Shown piece by piece: positions 7,932 to 14,778 of a stretch of 34,056 nucleotides of DNA (positions within the stretch are counted from its first letter, which is position 1; every line of letters begins with the position of its first letter). The DNA lies in NCBI GenBank assembly GCA_019113675.1, contig DXHA01000033.1, forward strand, positions 1 through 34,056, read 5' to 3'. Origin of the DNA: Candidatus Yaniella excrementigallinarum (GTDB taxonomy: Bacteria > Actinomycetota > Actinomycetes > Actinomycetales > Micrococcaceae). The notes below the pieces were generated by a model, which was not told where the DNA came from, did not search any database, and worked only from the letters and a program-made list of their open reading frames with translations. A program made the position numbers and the translations under genes.

Positions 7932-9353
7932 TTATTTCCTGTCTTTGGTCAGCTGGGGGACATCGGTGGGGTAGTTGCCTGAGAAACAAGCGGTACACAG
8001 GGTTTGTTCATCCTGTTGTGTCGCCGCGATGGTACCTTCTAACGAAATATAGGCCAGCGAATCGGCGCCAACAGAAGTGCGGATTTCTTCAAGCCCGGCC
8101 CCGGTGGCGATTAATTCAGCGCGGGTAGCGAAGTCGATACCATAAAAGCACGGCCATTTAACCGGCGGTGAAGATATTTTTACGTGCACTTCGCGAGCTC
8201 CGGCAGCACGGAGCATTGCCACAACTTGACGTTGAGTGTTACCTCGCACAATCGAGTCATCGACAACGATGACTGATTTGCCCGCCACCACCGATGGTTG
8301 CACGTTGAGCTTCAATCGGATGCCTAGTTGGCGCAAGGTTTGTGAAGGTTTAATGAACGTACGACCCACATAAGAGTTCTTCACAAACCCATTGCCCAAT
8401 GGGATCCCGGATTCTTCGGCGTAGCCGATGGCCGCTGGTGTCCCAGAGTCGGGCACCGGAACTACTACATCGGCTTCGGCGGTGTTTTCTTGGGCTAACT
8501 GCCGGCCCATTTCCAATCTTGATTCGTATACGCTGCGGCCGTTGATGGCCGCGTCAGGACGGGCAACGTAGACGTATTCAAAAATACAGCGGGCCAATTT
8601 CGAACTGGCAAAGCGCGTAGAGCGAACGCCGTCGGCGTCAATGGCAAGCATCTCACCGGGAGCGATTTCCCGGATGAAGGTGGCCCCGGTGGTTGCCAGG
8701 GCGGCCTGTTCAGAGGCGACCACCCAACCGTTTGCTAAGCGACCCAATACCAGGGGGCGGAAAGCGTGGCGGTCCCGTGCTGCATACAGCGTATTTTCGG
8801 ACATCATCACGATCGAAAACGCACCTTCAAGTGCAGCAAAAATCTCTGGTGCCGTTTCATCAAGTGAGGCTTCACCCTGACCGTGCAGAAGGGTAGTGAT
8901 GAGCGCGGTATCGGAGGTGTTGCCCTGGGCCATTTCGCCCGAATCGATTTCACCGAAGCGTTGGGCAATTAGCGTTTTGATTTCATCGCGATTCGTCAAG
9001 GCACCGTTCATGCCTAATGCAACGGTGCCATCGTCGGCGGTGGCTCCCAACGTTGGTTGGGCAAAGTGCCACTCATCGGCACCATGGGAACCATACCGGC
9101 AGTGCCCGATAGCGATGTGGCCGGTTAACGAAGACAAGGTGGTCTCATCAAAAACTTGTGACACCAGGCCGATGTCTTTATAAACGGAGATGCGTTGTCC
9201 AGTGGATACCGCGATCCCGGCGGATTCTTGGCCGCGATGTTGGAGGGAAAATAGGCCGTAGTAGGTCAGTTTGGAGACCTCTTCACCGGGGGCCCACACT
9301 CCGAATACCCCGCAGGCATCCTTGGGTGAATCGTGCAAAAAGTCTTGGTTCAT
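7932..9353 (-). CDS. purF: Amidophosphoribosyltransferase
   Basis: PurF makes phosphoribosylamine from PRPP and glutamine, the first committed step of purine synthesis. In this 473-residue protein a 13-residue propeptide precedes Cys14 of ACGVFG, the N-terminal nucleophile of the glutaminase domain. The PRPP-binding loop VIVVDDSIVRGNT marks the C-terminal phosphoribosyltransferase domain. Four cysteines (256, 402, 453 and 456, the last two in CTACFSGNYP) sit where the B. subtilis-type enzyme binds its 4Fe-4S cluster, so this should be the Fe-S form. ATG 9353 is preferred to the adjoining TTG 9356. It starts three bases after the stop of the upstream membrane-protein gene; the ribosome site (GGAAA) is weak, which suggests translational coupling. 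Confidence 0.97.
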   Translation of the reverse strand: MNQDFLHDSPKDACGVFGVWAPGEEVSKLTYYGLFSLQHRGQESAGIAVSTGQRISVYKDIGLVSQVFDETTLSSLTGHIAIGHCRYGSHGADEWHFAQPTLGATADDGTVALGMNGALTNRDEIKTLIAQRFGEIDSGEMAQGNTSDTALITTLLHGQGEASLDETAPEIFAALEGAFSIVMMSENTLYAARDRHAFRPLVLGRLANGWVVASEQAALATTGATFIREIAPGEMLAIDADGVRSTRFASSKLARCIFEYVYVARPDAAINGRSVYESRLEMGRQLAQENTAEADVVVPVPDSGTPAAIGYAEESGIPLGNGFVKNSYVGRTFIKPSQTLRQLGIRLKLNVQPSVVAGKSVIVVDDSIVRGNTQRQVVAMLRAAGAREVHVKISSPPVKWPCFYGIDFATRAELIATGAGLEEIRTSVGADSLAYISLEGTIAATQQDEQTLCTACFSGNYPTDVPQLTKDRK

Positions 9354-9356
9354 CAA

Positions 9357-9824
9357 CTATTTCCGTTTGTTGTGTTTTTCTGCTTCGGCCTTGGCTTTGG
9401 CCTGCTCCAATTGCTCACGGCGCGACTGCTCGATGCGCTGTTTTTGCTGAAACTGTGACCACTGGGAGTAGTCGTCTTCTGACACGGCAACATCTGCGGC
9501 ATCCGGGTCTTGGGTCCGTTTAGCATACATGGTGGCCGTGTTGCTTTTGGATCGTCGATCCAGCATCAGCCAGACGAGAGCACCGATTGCCATCCCAATA
9601 ATGGCAAATGCAATTGAAAAAAATGAGACCGTCTGAAATTGGGTGTAGTCCTCTGTTCCACCGGCAAATCCTCCCCAGATGAAGGCCACCAGAACACCGA
9701 AAATGCCTCCGGTAACCAAAAATGGGGTAATGATCGGGGCGCGACGGTACACCATTTCATACGGTGGGGTGCTGTTGGATTCGGCGTCGTTGTTGGGATG
9801 CTCATTGAGTCTACTGTCAGCCAT
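9357..9824 (-). CDS. Small two-helix membrane protein with charged coiled C-terminus, unknown function
   Basis: The 155-residue product is not assigned to a family I can name. Residues 1-28 are polar. Two hydrophobic helices follow (about 32-54, ITPFLVTGGIFGVLVAFIWG, and 68-90, SFFSIAFAIIGMAIGALVWL), with a tail from about residue 92 ending in a Glu/Gln/Lys/Arg-rich stretch likely to form a helix or coiled coil. Both ends are probably cytoplasmic. ATG 9824 follows AAGGG by four bases. It is the first gene of the run leading into purF, purM and the crotonase gene; 86 bases upstream contain a TAGACT that could be its -10. Its position suggests co-expression with purine genes but no direct role can be claimed. 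Confidence 0.8.
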   Translation of the reverse strand: MADSRLNEHPNNDAESNSTPPYEMVYRRAPIITPFLVTGGIFGVLVAFIWGGFAGGTEDYTQFQTVSFFSIAFAIIGMAIGALVWLMLDRRSKSNTATMYAKRTQDPDAADVAVSEDDYSQWSQFQQKQRIEQSRREQLEQAKAKAEAEKHNKRK

Positions 9825-9910
9825 AATGCCCTTAGTCTAGCGCGTCTTGCGGCAGTCACTCACGACCAGCATGTAGCCCTTTGAAGACACCGATAGAACG
9901 TGGCGACACG

Positions 9911-10276
9911 TCACAGTTTGACTAACGGTAACAGCTCAGACAAATCTGTTCGCTGCCCGGAAGCCACCACATTGCCGGAATCGACTGCCACAGCCCAGTC
10001 TAGTTGCCCGACCACCAGCGCCAACCACGTGGCGGCATCGGTTTCAACCACGGCCCCGGGGGTGCCGCGAGTATGTGTGGTGCCTTCCAGTATTTGGGTG
10101 ACACCAAATGGCGGTACTCGAACCTCCACCGAACGTCCCGGTGCCAGATTGGCCAGTTCTTCTAACGAATACCGGACAGCCCGGGCACGCACAGCTCGAG
10201 GTGCCGACTGTGGATCAGCTGCCCATTGGCGCACCGCAGCAATTCCGGCAGTCACGTCAATTTTGCGTCGGGCCAT
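9911..10276 (-). CDS. Sterol-carrier-family protein (Rv0807-like)
   Basis: This 121-residue cytoplasmic protein resembles the small conserved actinobacterial protein found just upstream of purF (Rv0807 in M. tuberculosis), often annotated as sterol carrier family. It has a basic N-terminus MARRKID, a central segment APGRSVEVRVPPFGVTQ and an SCP2-like VETDAATWLALVVGQLDWAVA region. The start is ATG 10276, eight bases after AGGTGG; the longer reading from GTG 10288 would place the start inside that ribosome site. It begins 23 bases after the asparaginase stop and is probably in the same transcript. Lipid binding is inferred from the fold class only. Confidence 0.8.
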   Translation of the reverse strand: MARRKIDVTAGIAAVRQWAADPQSAPRAVRARAVRYSLEELANLAPGRSVEVRVPPFGVTQILEGTTHTRGTPGAVVETDAATWLALVVGQLDWAVAVDSGNVVASGQRTDLSELLPLVKL

Positions 10277-10299
10277 CAATATCACCACCTGCTTGCATG

Positions 10300-11322
10300 C
10301 TACTGAAGTAACCGGAGGATCGCGGGAGCTAATTTGATGCTGCCAACGGCTTGATTGCCGCCATATATCGGTGGCACAAACCGTTCAATGACTTCACTCA
10401 TGTCCTGCAAGCTCAGCGCATCCGGTGCGTATTGGGCTAGCAGCACCAGCGCGATCAAATGGGTTGCCCGGTGCGTGGAGTCGATCATTGATACCGCAAC
10501 TGCGGTGCCATCCGGTGCTGCCATTGCTAACACCCCATCGGCGCCTGTTTTAGTGACCAGCCCCAGCAAATCTAACACCACGGTATCTGGCCGATTGTTT
10601 CCCTGCACAGCCGTAGGATATTCCAGCATCGCACGGGTCACCATAGCTGCGGGCAGCTCGGCGTGCCGGTCGTGGCCGGCACGGCCAAGTTTGCCAAATC
10701 CGCGGGCCAATGCAGCAAGCGATAGAACCGGGGTCGGTGCACCGCAACCATCCACGCCCACATGGGTAATAGAAGTTTCGCAGTATTGTTCTAAAACCTT
10801 GATGACTTCGGTTTGCACCGGGTTGTTATCGGCTAGATAGTCTGCAGGATCCGCACCCGCGCCTACCGTGGCCGCTAAGAACCCGGCGTGTTTACCCGAA
10901 CAGTTATGTGCCAGCCGACTGCGTTCCAGTGGTATCGGCGCCATCTCCAGGGCTGCGGCTGCAACCTGAGAGGCCGATTGCGGCATAACAGCGGTGCACT
11001 GCAGATCTTCGGTACTTAGTCCAACCTGTGCCAGGGTATCCGCGGCGGTTTGCTGATGCCAGGGTGAACCGATATGCGAACCGGTGGCCAACGCCAGTTG
11101 AGCCCCCGATATATCAGCCCCGCATCGAAGCGAGGCAATTGCCTGCAACGGTTTCAACGCCGACCGGGCATAGACTCCCGCCGCTGGGTCCCCGGCACCG
11201 GCAATGATGACCCCGCTAGAATCCACGACGACGGCGGAGCCAAAAAACCTGTTCTCAACAAATCCGTTTCTGCTGGCGGTGGCCAGTTGATCGACGTCGT
11301 TGGCTCTGATGGGTCCGGACAT
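10300..11322 (-). CDS. L-asparaginase, thermolabile Rhizobium-type (PF06089-like)
   Basis: The 340-residue product belongs to the asparaginase family typified by Rhizobium etli AnsA, which is unrelated to the E. coli type I/II enzymes, and should hydrolyse asparagine to aspartate and ammonia. Visible family features are RSALKPLQAIA (a Ser-x-x-Lys pair near residue 53), the NCSGKHAGF Cys-containing segment, DGCGAPTPVLSLAALARGF and the C-terminal PPIYGGNQAVGSIK. No signal peptide is visible, so it is cytoplasmic. ATG 11322 has AGGAG six bases upstream, inside the gap after the small membrane gene's stop. Aspartate is a substrate of PurC, encoded nearby, so the link to purine synthesis is reasonable but inferred. 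Confidence 0.87.
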   Translation of the reverse strand: MSGPIRANDVDQLATASRNGFVENRFFGSAVVVDSSGVIIAGAGDPAAGVYARSALKPLQAIASLRCGADISGAQLALATGSHIGSPWHQQTAADTLAQVGLSTEDLQCTAVMPQSASQVAAAALEMAPIPLERSRLAHNCSGKHAGFLAATVGAGADPADYLADNNPVQTEVIKVLEQYCETSITHVGVDGCGAPTPVLSLAALARGFGKLGRAGHDRHAELPAAMVTRAMLEYPTAVQGNNRPDTVVLDLLGLVTKTGADGVLAMAAPDGTAVAVSMIDSTHRATHLIALVLLAQYAPDALSLQDMSEVIERFVPPIYGGNQAVGSIKLAPAILRLLQ

Positions 11323-11331
11323 TACGGTCTC

Positions 11332-11574
11332 CTAACGTTTGGGCTTTCGCCGGTAGATAGCCCAGGTGGTAATACTTCCGGCAACCACACCGATAGCCAA
11401 GGAAATTAACGCTGGAATAATATCCCCGCGGGTGGCACCCACAAAGGCTCGAAAACCGACCCAGGAGACAAAAGTGGCCCCCAATGTGACCAGCAACCAC
11501 AGGTAGAGCATCCGTAACCAGCGTGGCAGACCTGGGCCCTGACCATAGGGCAGGTGATGTCGTTGAAAAGCCAT
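11332..11574 (-). CDS. Small membrane protein with two transmembrane helices
   Basis: The 80-residue product has a polar N-terminus, a helix at about 24-49 (LYLWLLVTLGATFVSWVGF), a second at about 52-74 (IIPALISLAIGVVAGSITTW) and a basic end RRKPKR, suggesting the C-terminus is cytoplasmic. ATG 11574 is chosen over the in-frame GTG 11598: there is no ribosome site for either, but TAGACT lies exactly seven bases before the ATG, as in a leaderless transcript. It appears to be the first gene of a transcript with the asparaginase (nine bases on) and the sterol-carrier-family gene. Function unknown. Confidence 0.68.
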   Translation of the reverse strand: MAFQRHHLPYGQGPGLPRWLRMLYLWLLVTLGATFVSWVGFRAFVGATRGDIIPALISLAIGVVAGSITTWAIYRRKPKR

Positions 11575-11655
11575 GTGGTGGAGTCTACTGGAATCCACTG
11601 GGCGAATTCAGACATACCGGCCAAGAACACCGCTAAACCGACTACGCTTAGAGAC
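11575..11655. promoter_or_regulatory. Divergent leaderless-type promoters for purD and the membrane/asparaginase operon
   Basis: The 81 bases between two outward-facing starts hold one TANNNT box each: TAGACT on the minus strand (11582-11587), seven bases before ATG 11574, and TACGCT on the plus strand (11643-11648), seven bases before GTG 11656. Neither start has a Shine-Dalgarno sequence. No good -35 hexamer was seen for either. Confidence 0.5.
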
Positions 11656-12939
11656 GTGAAAACTCTAGTCTTAGGCCCAGGTGGCCGCGAACATGCAATT
11701 GTGCAAGCCCTTCGTGCCGATCCACTGGTTTCTGAGGTGCGCTGCGCGCCCGGAAACGCCGGTATTGCCAAAGAAGTTCCCGTCTACCCGATTGACGTCT
11801 CGTCACCCCAACAGGTGGTGGAGCTTTGTGAACAGCTACAGCCGGACTTGATCATCGTCGGGCCTGAAGCCATATTAGCCGCCGGTGTCACCGATGCGTT
11901 GCAGGAAGCTGGTTTTGCGGTGTTTGGTCCAACCCAGCAGGCTGCCAGACTTGAATCCTCTAAAGCCTTTGCCAAAGAGATTATGCAAGCTGCCGGTGTA
12001 CCCACCGGCCAGGCCCATACCGTCACAGACCGTGAGCAGCTGGAATCGGCTTTAGAGAGCTTTGGTGCACCATATGTTGTCAAAGATGACGGCCTGGCGG
12101 CGGGTAAGGGCGTAATTGTCACATCGGATCGTAACGAAGCTATTGCCCACGGTGATGCGATCATCGCCGGCGGTGACCCGGTATTAGTCGAAGAATATCT
12201 TGAAGGCCCCGAAGTATCGGTCTTCGTCATCGCCGATGGCACCCACGGGGTAGCCATGTCACCGGCCCAAGATTTCAAACGTGTCCTTGATAACGATCAG
12301 GGCCCCAACACCGGTGGGATGGGTGCCTACACCCCGTTGGATTGGTTGCCGGAAGGGTTCATCGATGATGTTATGGAACAGGTCGCCGGACCGGTGCTCA
12401 AAGAAATGGCCGACCGTGGCATTCCGTTTACCGGTGTTTTGTATTGCGGCCTGGCGGTGACTAAACGCGGTATTCAAGTCATTGAATTCAATGCACGCTT
12501 TGGTGACCCCGAAACCCAGGTGGTCCTGGCCCGGCTGCAGACACCATTGGGACAGTTGCTCAAAGCCGCTGCCGATGGCAAACTACGCACCACTTTTCCG
12601 ACCATTACCTTCGACGACGAGGCCGCTGTTGGCGTGGTTGTTGCCTCCGAAGGGTACCCAAACGCTCCGAAAACTGGCGCTCAAATTAACGGCGTTGCCC
12701 AAGCTGCCAAACTCGAAGACGTTGCCGTATTACACGCTGGTACCACATCGGGAGAAACCGGTGACTTTACTGCATCCGGTGGCCGGTTGTTAACCGTGGT
12801 GGCTACCGGTGAGGACTTAGCTACCGCCCAGCAAAAAGCCTATGATGCCGTAGGTCAGATCGAGGTGCCCAATGGGCATTATCGTACCGATATCGCACAG
12901 CGAGCCATCAACGGGCAGATCAGCATCCCAGGAGCGTAG
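11656..12939 (+). CDS. purD: Phosphoribosylamine-glycine ligase (GAR synthetase)
   Basis: PurD joins phosphoribosylamine, the PurF product, to glycine with ATP, the second step of purine synthesis. The 427-residue product is close to the E. coli length (429). It opens with VLGPGGREHAI, continues with the PGNAGIAKE segment and VGPEAILAAGVTDAL, and has the ATP-grasp domain: VVKDDGLAAGKGVIV, PVLVEEYLEGPEVSVF, and the metal-binding VIEFNARFGDPETQ. The frame extends upstream to 11554, but homology begins exactly at GTG 11656, which has TACGCT seven bases before it and no ribosome site, suggesting a leaderless message. purC follows five bases after the stop. Confidence 0.95.
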   Translation: MKTLVLGPGGREHAIVQALRADPLVSEVRCAPGNAGIAKEVPVYPIDVSSPQQVVELCEQLQPDLIIVGPEAILAAGVTDALQEAGFAVFGPTQQAARLESSKAFAKEIMQAAGVPTGQAHTVTDREQLESALESFGAPYVVKDDGLAAGKGVIVTSDRNEAIAHGDAIIAGGDPVLVEEYLEGPEVSVFVIADGTHGVAMSPAQDFKRVLDNDQGPNTGGMGAYTPLDWLPEGFIDDVMEQVAGPVLKEMADRGIPFTGVLYCGLAVTKRGIQVIEFNARFGDPETQVVLARLQTPLGQLLKAAADGKLRTTFPTITFDDEAAVGVVVASEGYPNAPKTGAQINGVAQAAKLEDVAVLHAGTTSGETGDFTASGGRLLTVVATGEDLATAQQKAYDAVGQIEVPNGHYRTDIAQRAINGQISIPGA

Positions 12940-12943
12940 CGTC

Positions 12944-13843
12944 ATGACCGATACTGCATTAGCCCTTCCCGGATGGCGTCATATCTACTCTGGCAAGGTG
13001 CGCAACCTTTATGAGCCAGAAGAATCTAGCCCCGGAACATCAGCAACTTTGCTGGTGGTTGCCACCGACCGAATCTCAGCCTTTGATCACATTCTGGCTC
13101 CTGGCATCCCAGAAAAAGGGAAGATTCTCACCCAACTATCGCTGTGGTGGTTTGATCGGTTGGCTGATGAGTTCCAACTGCCCAATCACGTGGTATCGAC
13201 CGATGTACCTGCTGCTGTTGCAGGCCGGGCAATGATTGTAAAACGCTTAGAGATGCTTCCTATTGAGGCCATTGCCCGCGGTTATCTGACCGGTTCCGGG
13301 CTTGCTGAATATCGCCAGAATGGAACAGTCACCGGCATCCAATTGCCCACCGGGTTAGAAGACGGTTCAAAACTTGAACCGGCAATCTTTACACCGTCTG
13401 CTAAAGCGGCGGTGGGGGACCATGATGAAAATATCAGTTTCGCGGAAATGACTGCACGTATCGGCTCAGACACAGCCGAAGCCATCCGCGATAAAACCCT
13501 GCAGTTGTACATAACTGCAGAACGCATCGCTCGAGAATCCGGTATTATCCTGGCCGATACTAAAGTCGAATACGGATTGGATGAACACGGGGTTATCACG
13601 CTGGGCGATGAAGTGCTCACTCCAGATTCGTCGCGGTTCTGGGACGCTGCAACGTATCAGCCCGGCCAGGCCCAGGACTCCTTTGACAAACAGTTTGTGC
13701 GCGATTGGTTGGCTTCGGCGGCGTCTGGTTGGGATAAAGCCTCCGATACGCCACCGCCAGTACTGCCCGACGACGTTGTGGAGCACACCGCCCAACGTTA
13801 TCGTTCCGCATACCGTCGTCTGACTGGTCGGTCATTCAGCTAG
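12944..13843 (+). CDS. purC: Phosphoribosylaminoimidazole-succinocarboxamide synthase (SAICAR synthetase)
   Basis: PurC condenses CAIR with aspartate using ATP. The 299-residue product has SGKVRNLYEP at its start, ATDRISAFDHILAPGIPEKGKIL, the signature IEAIARGYLTGSG, the STKxxxGxHDENI-like segment TPSAKAAVGDHDENISF, and LADTKVEYGLD. The length fits the eukaryote/actinobacterial type rather than the roughly 240-residue E. coli type. ATG 12944 has AGGAG at 12930-12934, nine bases upstream and inside the end of purD, so the two are co-transcribed. The TAG stop overlaps the stop of the opposing phosphoesterase gene (shared CTAG at 13840-13843). Confidence 0.96.
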   Translation: MTDTALALPGWRHIYSGKVRNLYEPEESSPGTSATLLVVATDRISAFDHILAPGIPEKGKILTQLSLWWFDRLADEFQLPNHVVSTDVPAAVAGRAMIVKRLEMLPIEAIARGYLTGSGLAEYRQNGTVTGIQLPTGLEDGSKLEPAIFTPSAKAAVGDHDENISFAEMTARIGSDTAEAIRDKTLQLYITAERIARESGIILADTKVEYGLDEHGVITLGDEVLTPDSSRFWDAATYQPGQAQDSFDKQFVRDWLASAASGWDKASDTPPPVLPDDVVEHTAQRYRSAYRRLTGRSFS

Positions 13844-14778
13844 CCGGCCACCAGATCAACGACCACGGCCTCGGGCGGGCAAAAGGTACGCAGTGGCATG
13901 GTTGGCGAGGTGCCAATCCCGGCGGTCACATTGACCGTACCGGTGTTGCCACCGGCCCGCCAGTCAAATAGAGCGGCGGCAAGGCCGGTGGGTAAATCAC
14001 AGTTGGTCACAATGGCACCGTAGTGGGGTAGTGCTACTTGCCCGCCGTGAGTATGCCCGGCAAATACCAGATCTGCGCCATCGGCAATAGCCGCATCTAA
14101 AACCCGACGATATGGGGCATGCGTAACTGCGATGCGCAAGTGCGCTCCTGAAGCAGACTCGCCGAAACCTGGCCACGCATCAGCCTGCATATGGGCGTCG
14201 TGGGTCCCTGCAAAATGTAGCGTAAGGTCCTGGCGTGCGGATAACACTAGTGATCTGTTGCCGGCTCTGTGCCATTGCCCGTATTCGGTGAACGCTTTAA
14301 AAATCGTTTTGACATCAATAGTTTGGCGGAGTTCTTCGATGCTGTCGATATCGGAGGGGGCTCGCAGATACCGGAGCGGATTAGCCGGTCGGGGACCATA
14401 AAAGTCATTGGAGCCAGGAACAAACACACCGGGTATCTCAAGCAGGGGTTCTACGGCGTCGATAACATCATCTACCGCATCCAGACCACCCGGGTTGTCT
14501 CCGGTATTGATGACAAAATCCGGTTGGAGACTCGCCAGGCTGCGAACAAAATCGACCTTACCGCGGTCACCATGGACAAGATGCATATCGCCAATGTGCA
14601 AAATGCGAAATGGAGCAGATCCTGCTGGTAATAGCCGAAGGGTTTCGTAGCGGACCCCAAATTGACGGGCACTTACAAGACCAAAAATAGTGGCCGCTGC
14701 CGCAGCGATGGTTCCCGCAGTGAAAAGTCTGGCCGCACCGGAAACTATCCGATACGGCCAGCTTATGGTCCTAGACAC
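13840..14778 (-). CDS. Membrane-anchored calcineurin-like metallophosphoesterase
   Basis: The 312-residue product has one N-terminal membrane helix (about 13-34) followed by a two-metal phosphoesterase domain: ILHIGDMHLVHGD, FVINTGDNPGG, VPGSNDF in place of the usual GNHD/E, AVTHAPYR and FAGHTHGGQV. These supply the expected Asp, Asn and His ligands. It should face outward or sit at the membrane; the substrate is unknown, and members of this group act on phosphodiesters, phospholipids or UDP-sugar lipids. GTG 14778 shares its first base with the TAG stop of the penicillin-binding-protein gene (TAGTG), with AGGAGA nine bases upstream, so translation is coupled and a role in envelope metabolism is plausible. 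Confidence 0.87.
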   Translation of the reverse strand: MSRTISWPYRIVSGAARLFTAGTIAAAAATIFGLVSARQFGVRYETLRLLPAGSAPFRILHIGDMHLVHGDRGKVDFVRSLASLQPDFVINTGDNPGGLDAVDDVIDAVEPLLEIPGVFVPGSNDFYGPRPANPLRYLRAPSDIDSIEELRQTIDVKTIFKAFTEYGQWHRAGNRSLVLSARQDLTLHFAGTHDAHMQADAWPGFGESASGAHLRIAVTHAPYRRVLDAAIADGADLVFAGHTHGGQVALPHYGAIVTNCDLPTGLAAALFDWRAGGNTGTVNVTAGIGTSPTMPLRTFCPPEAVVVDLVAG

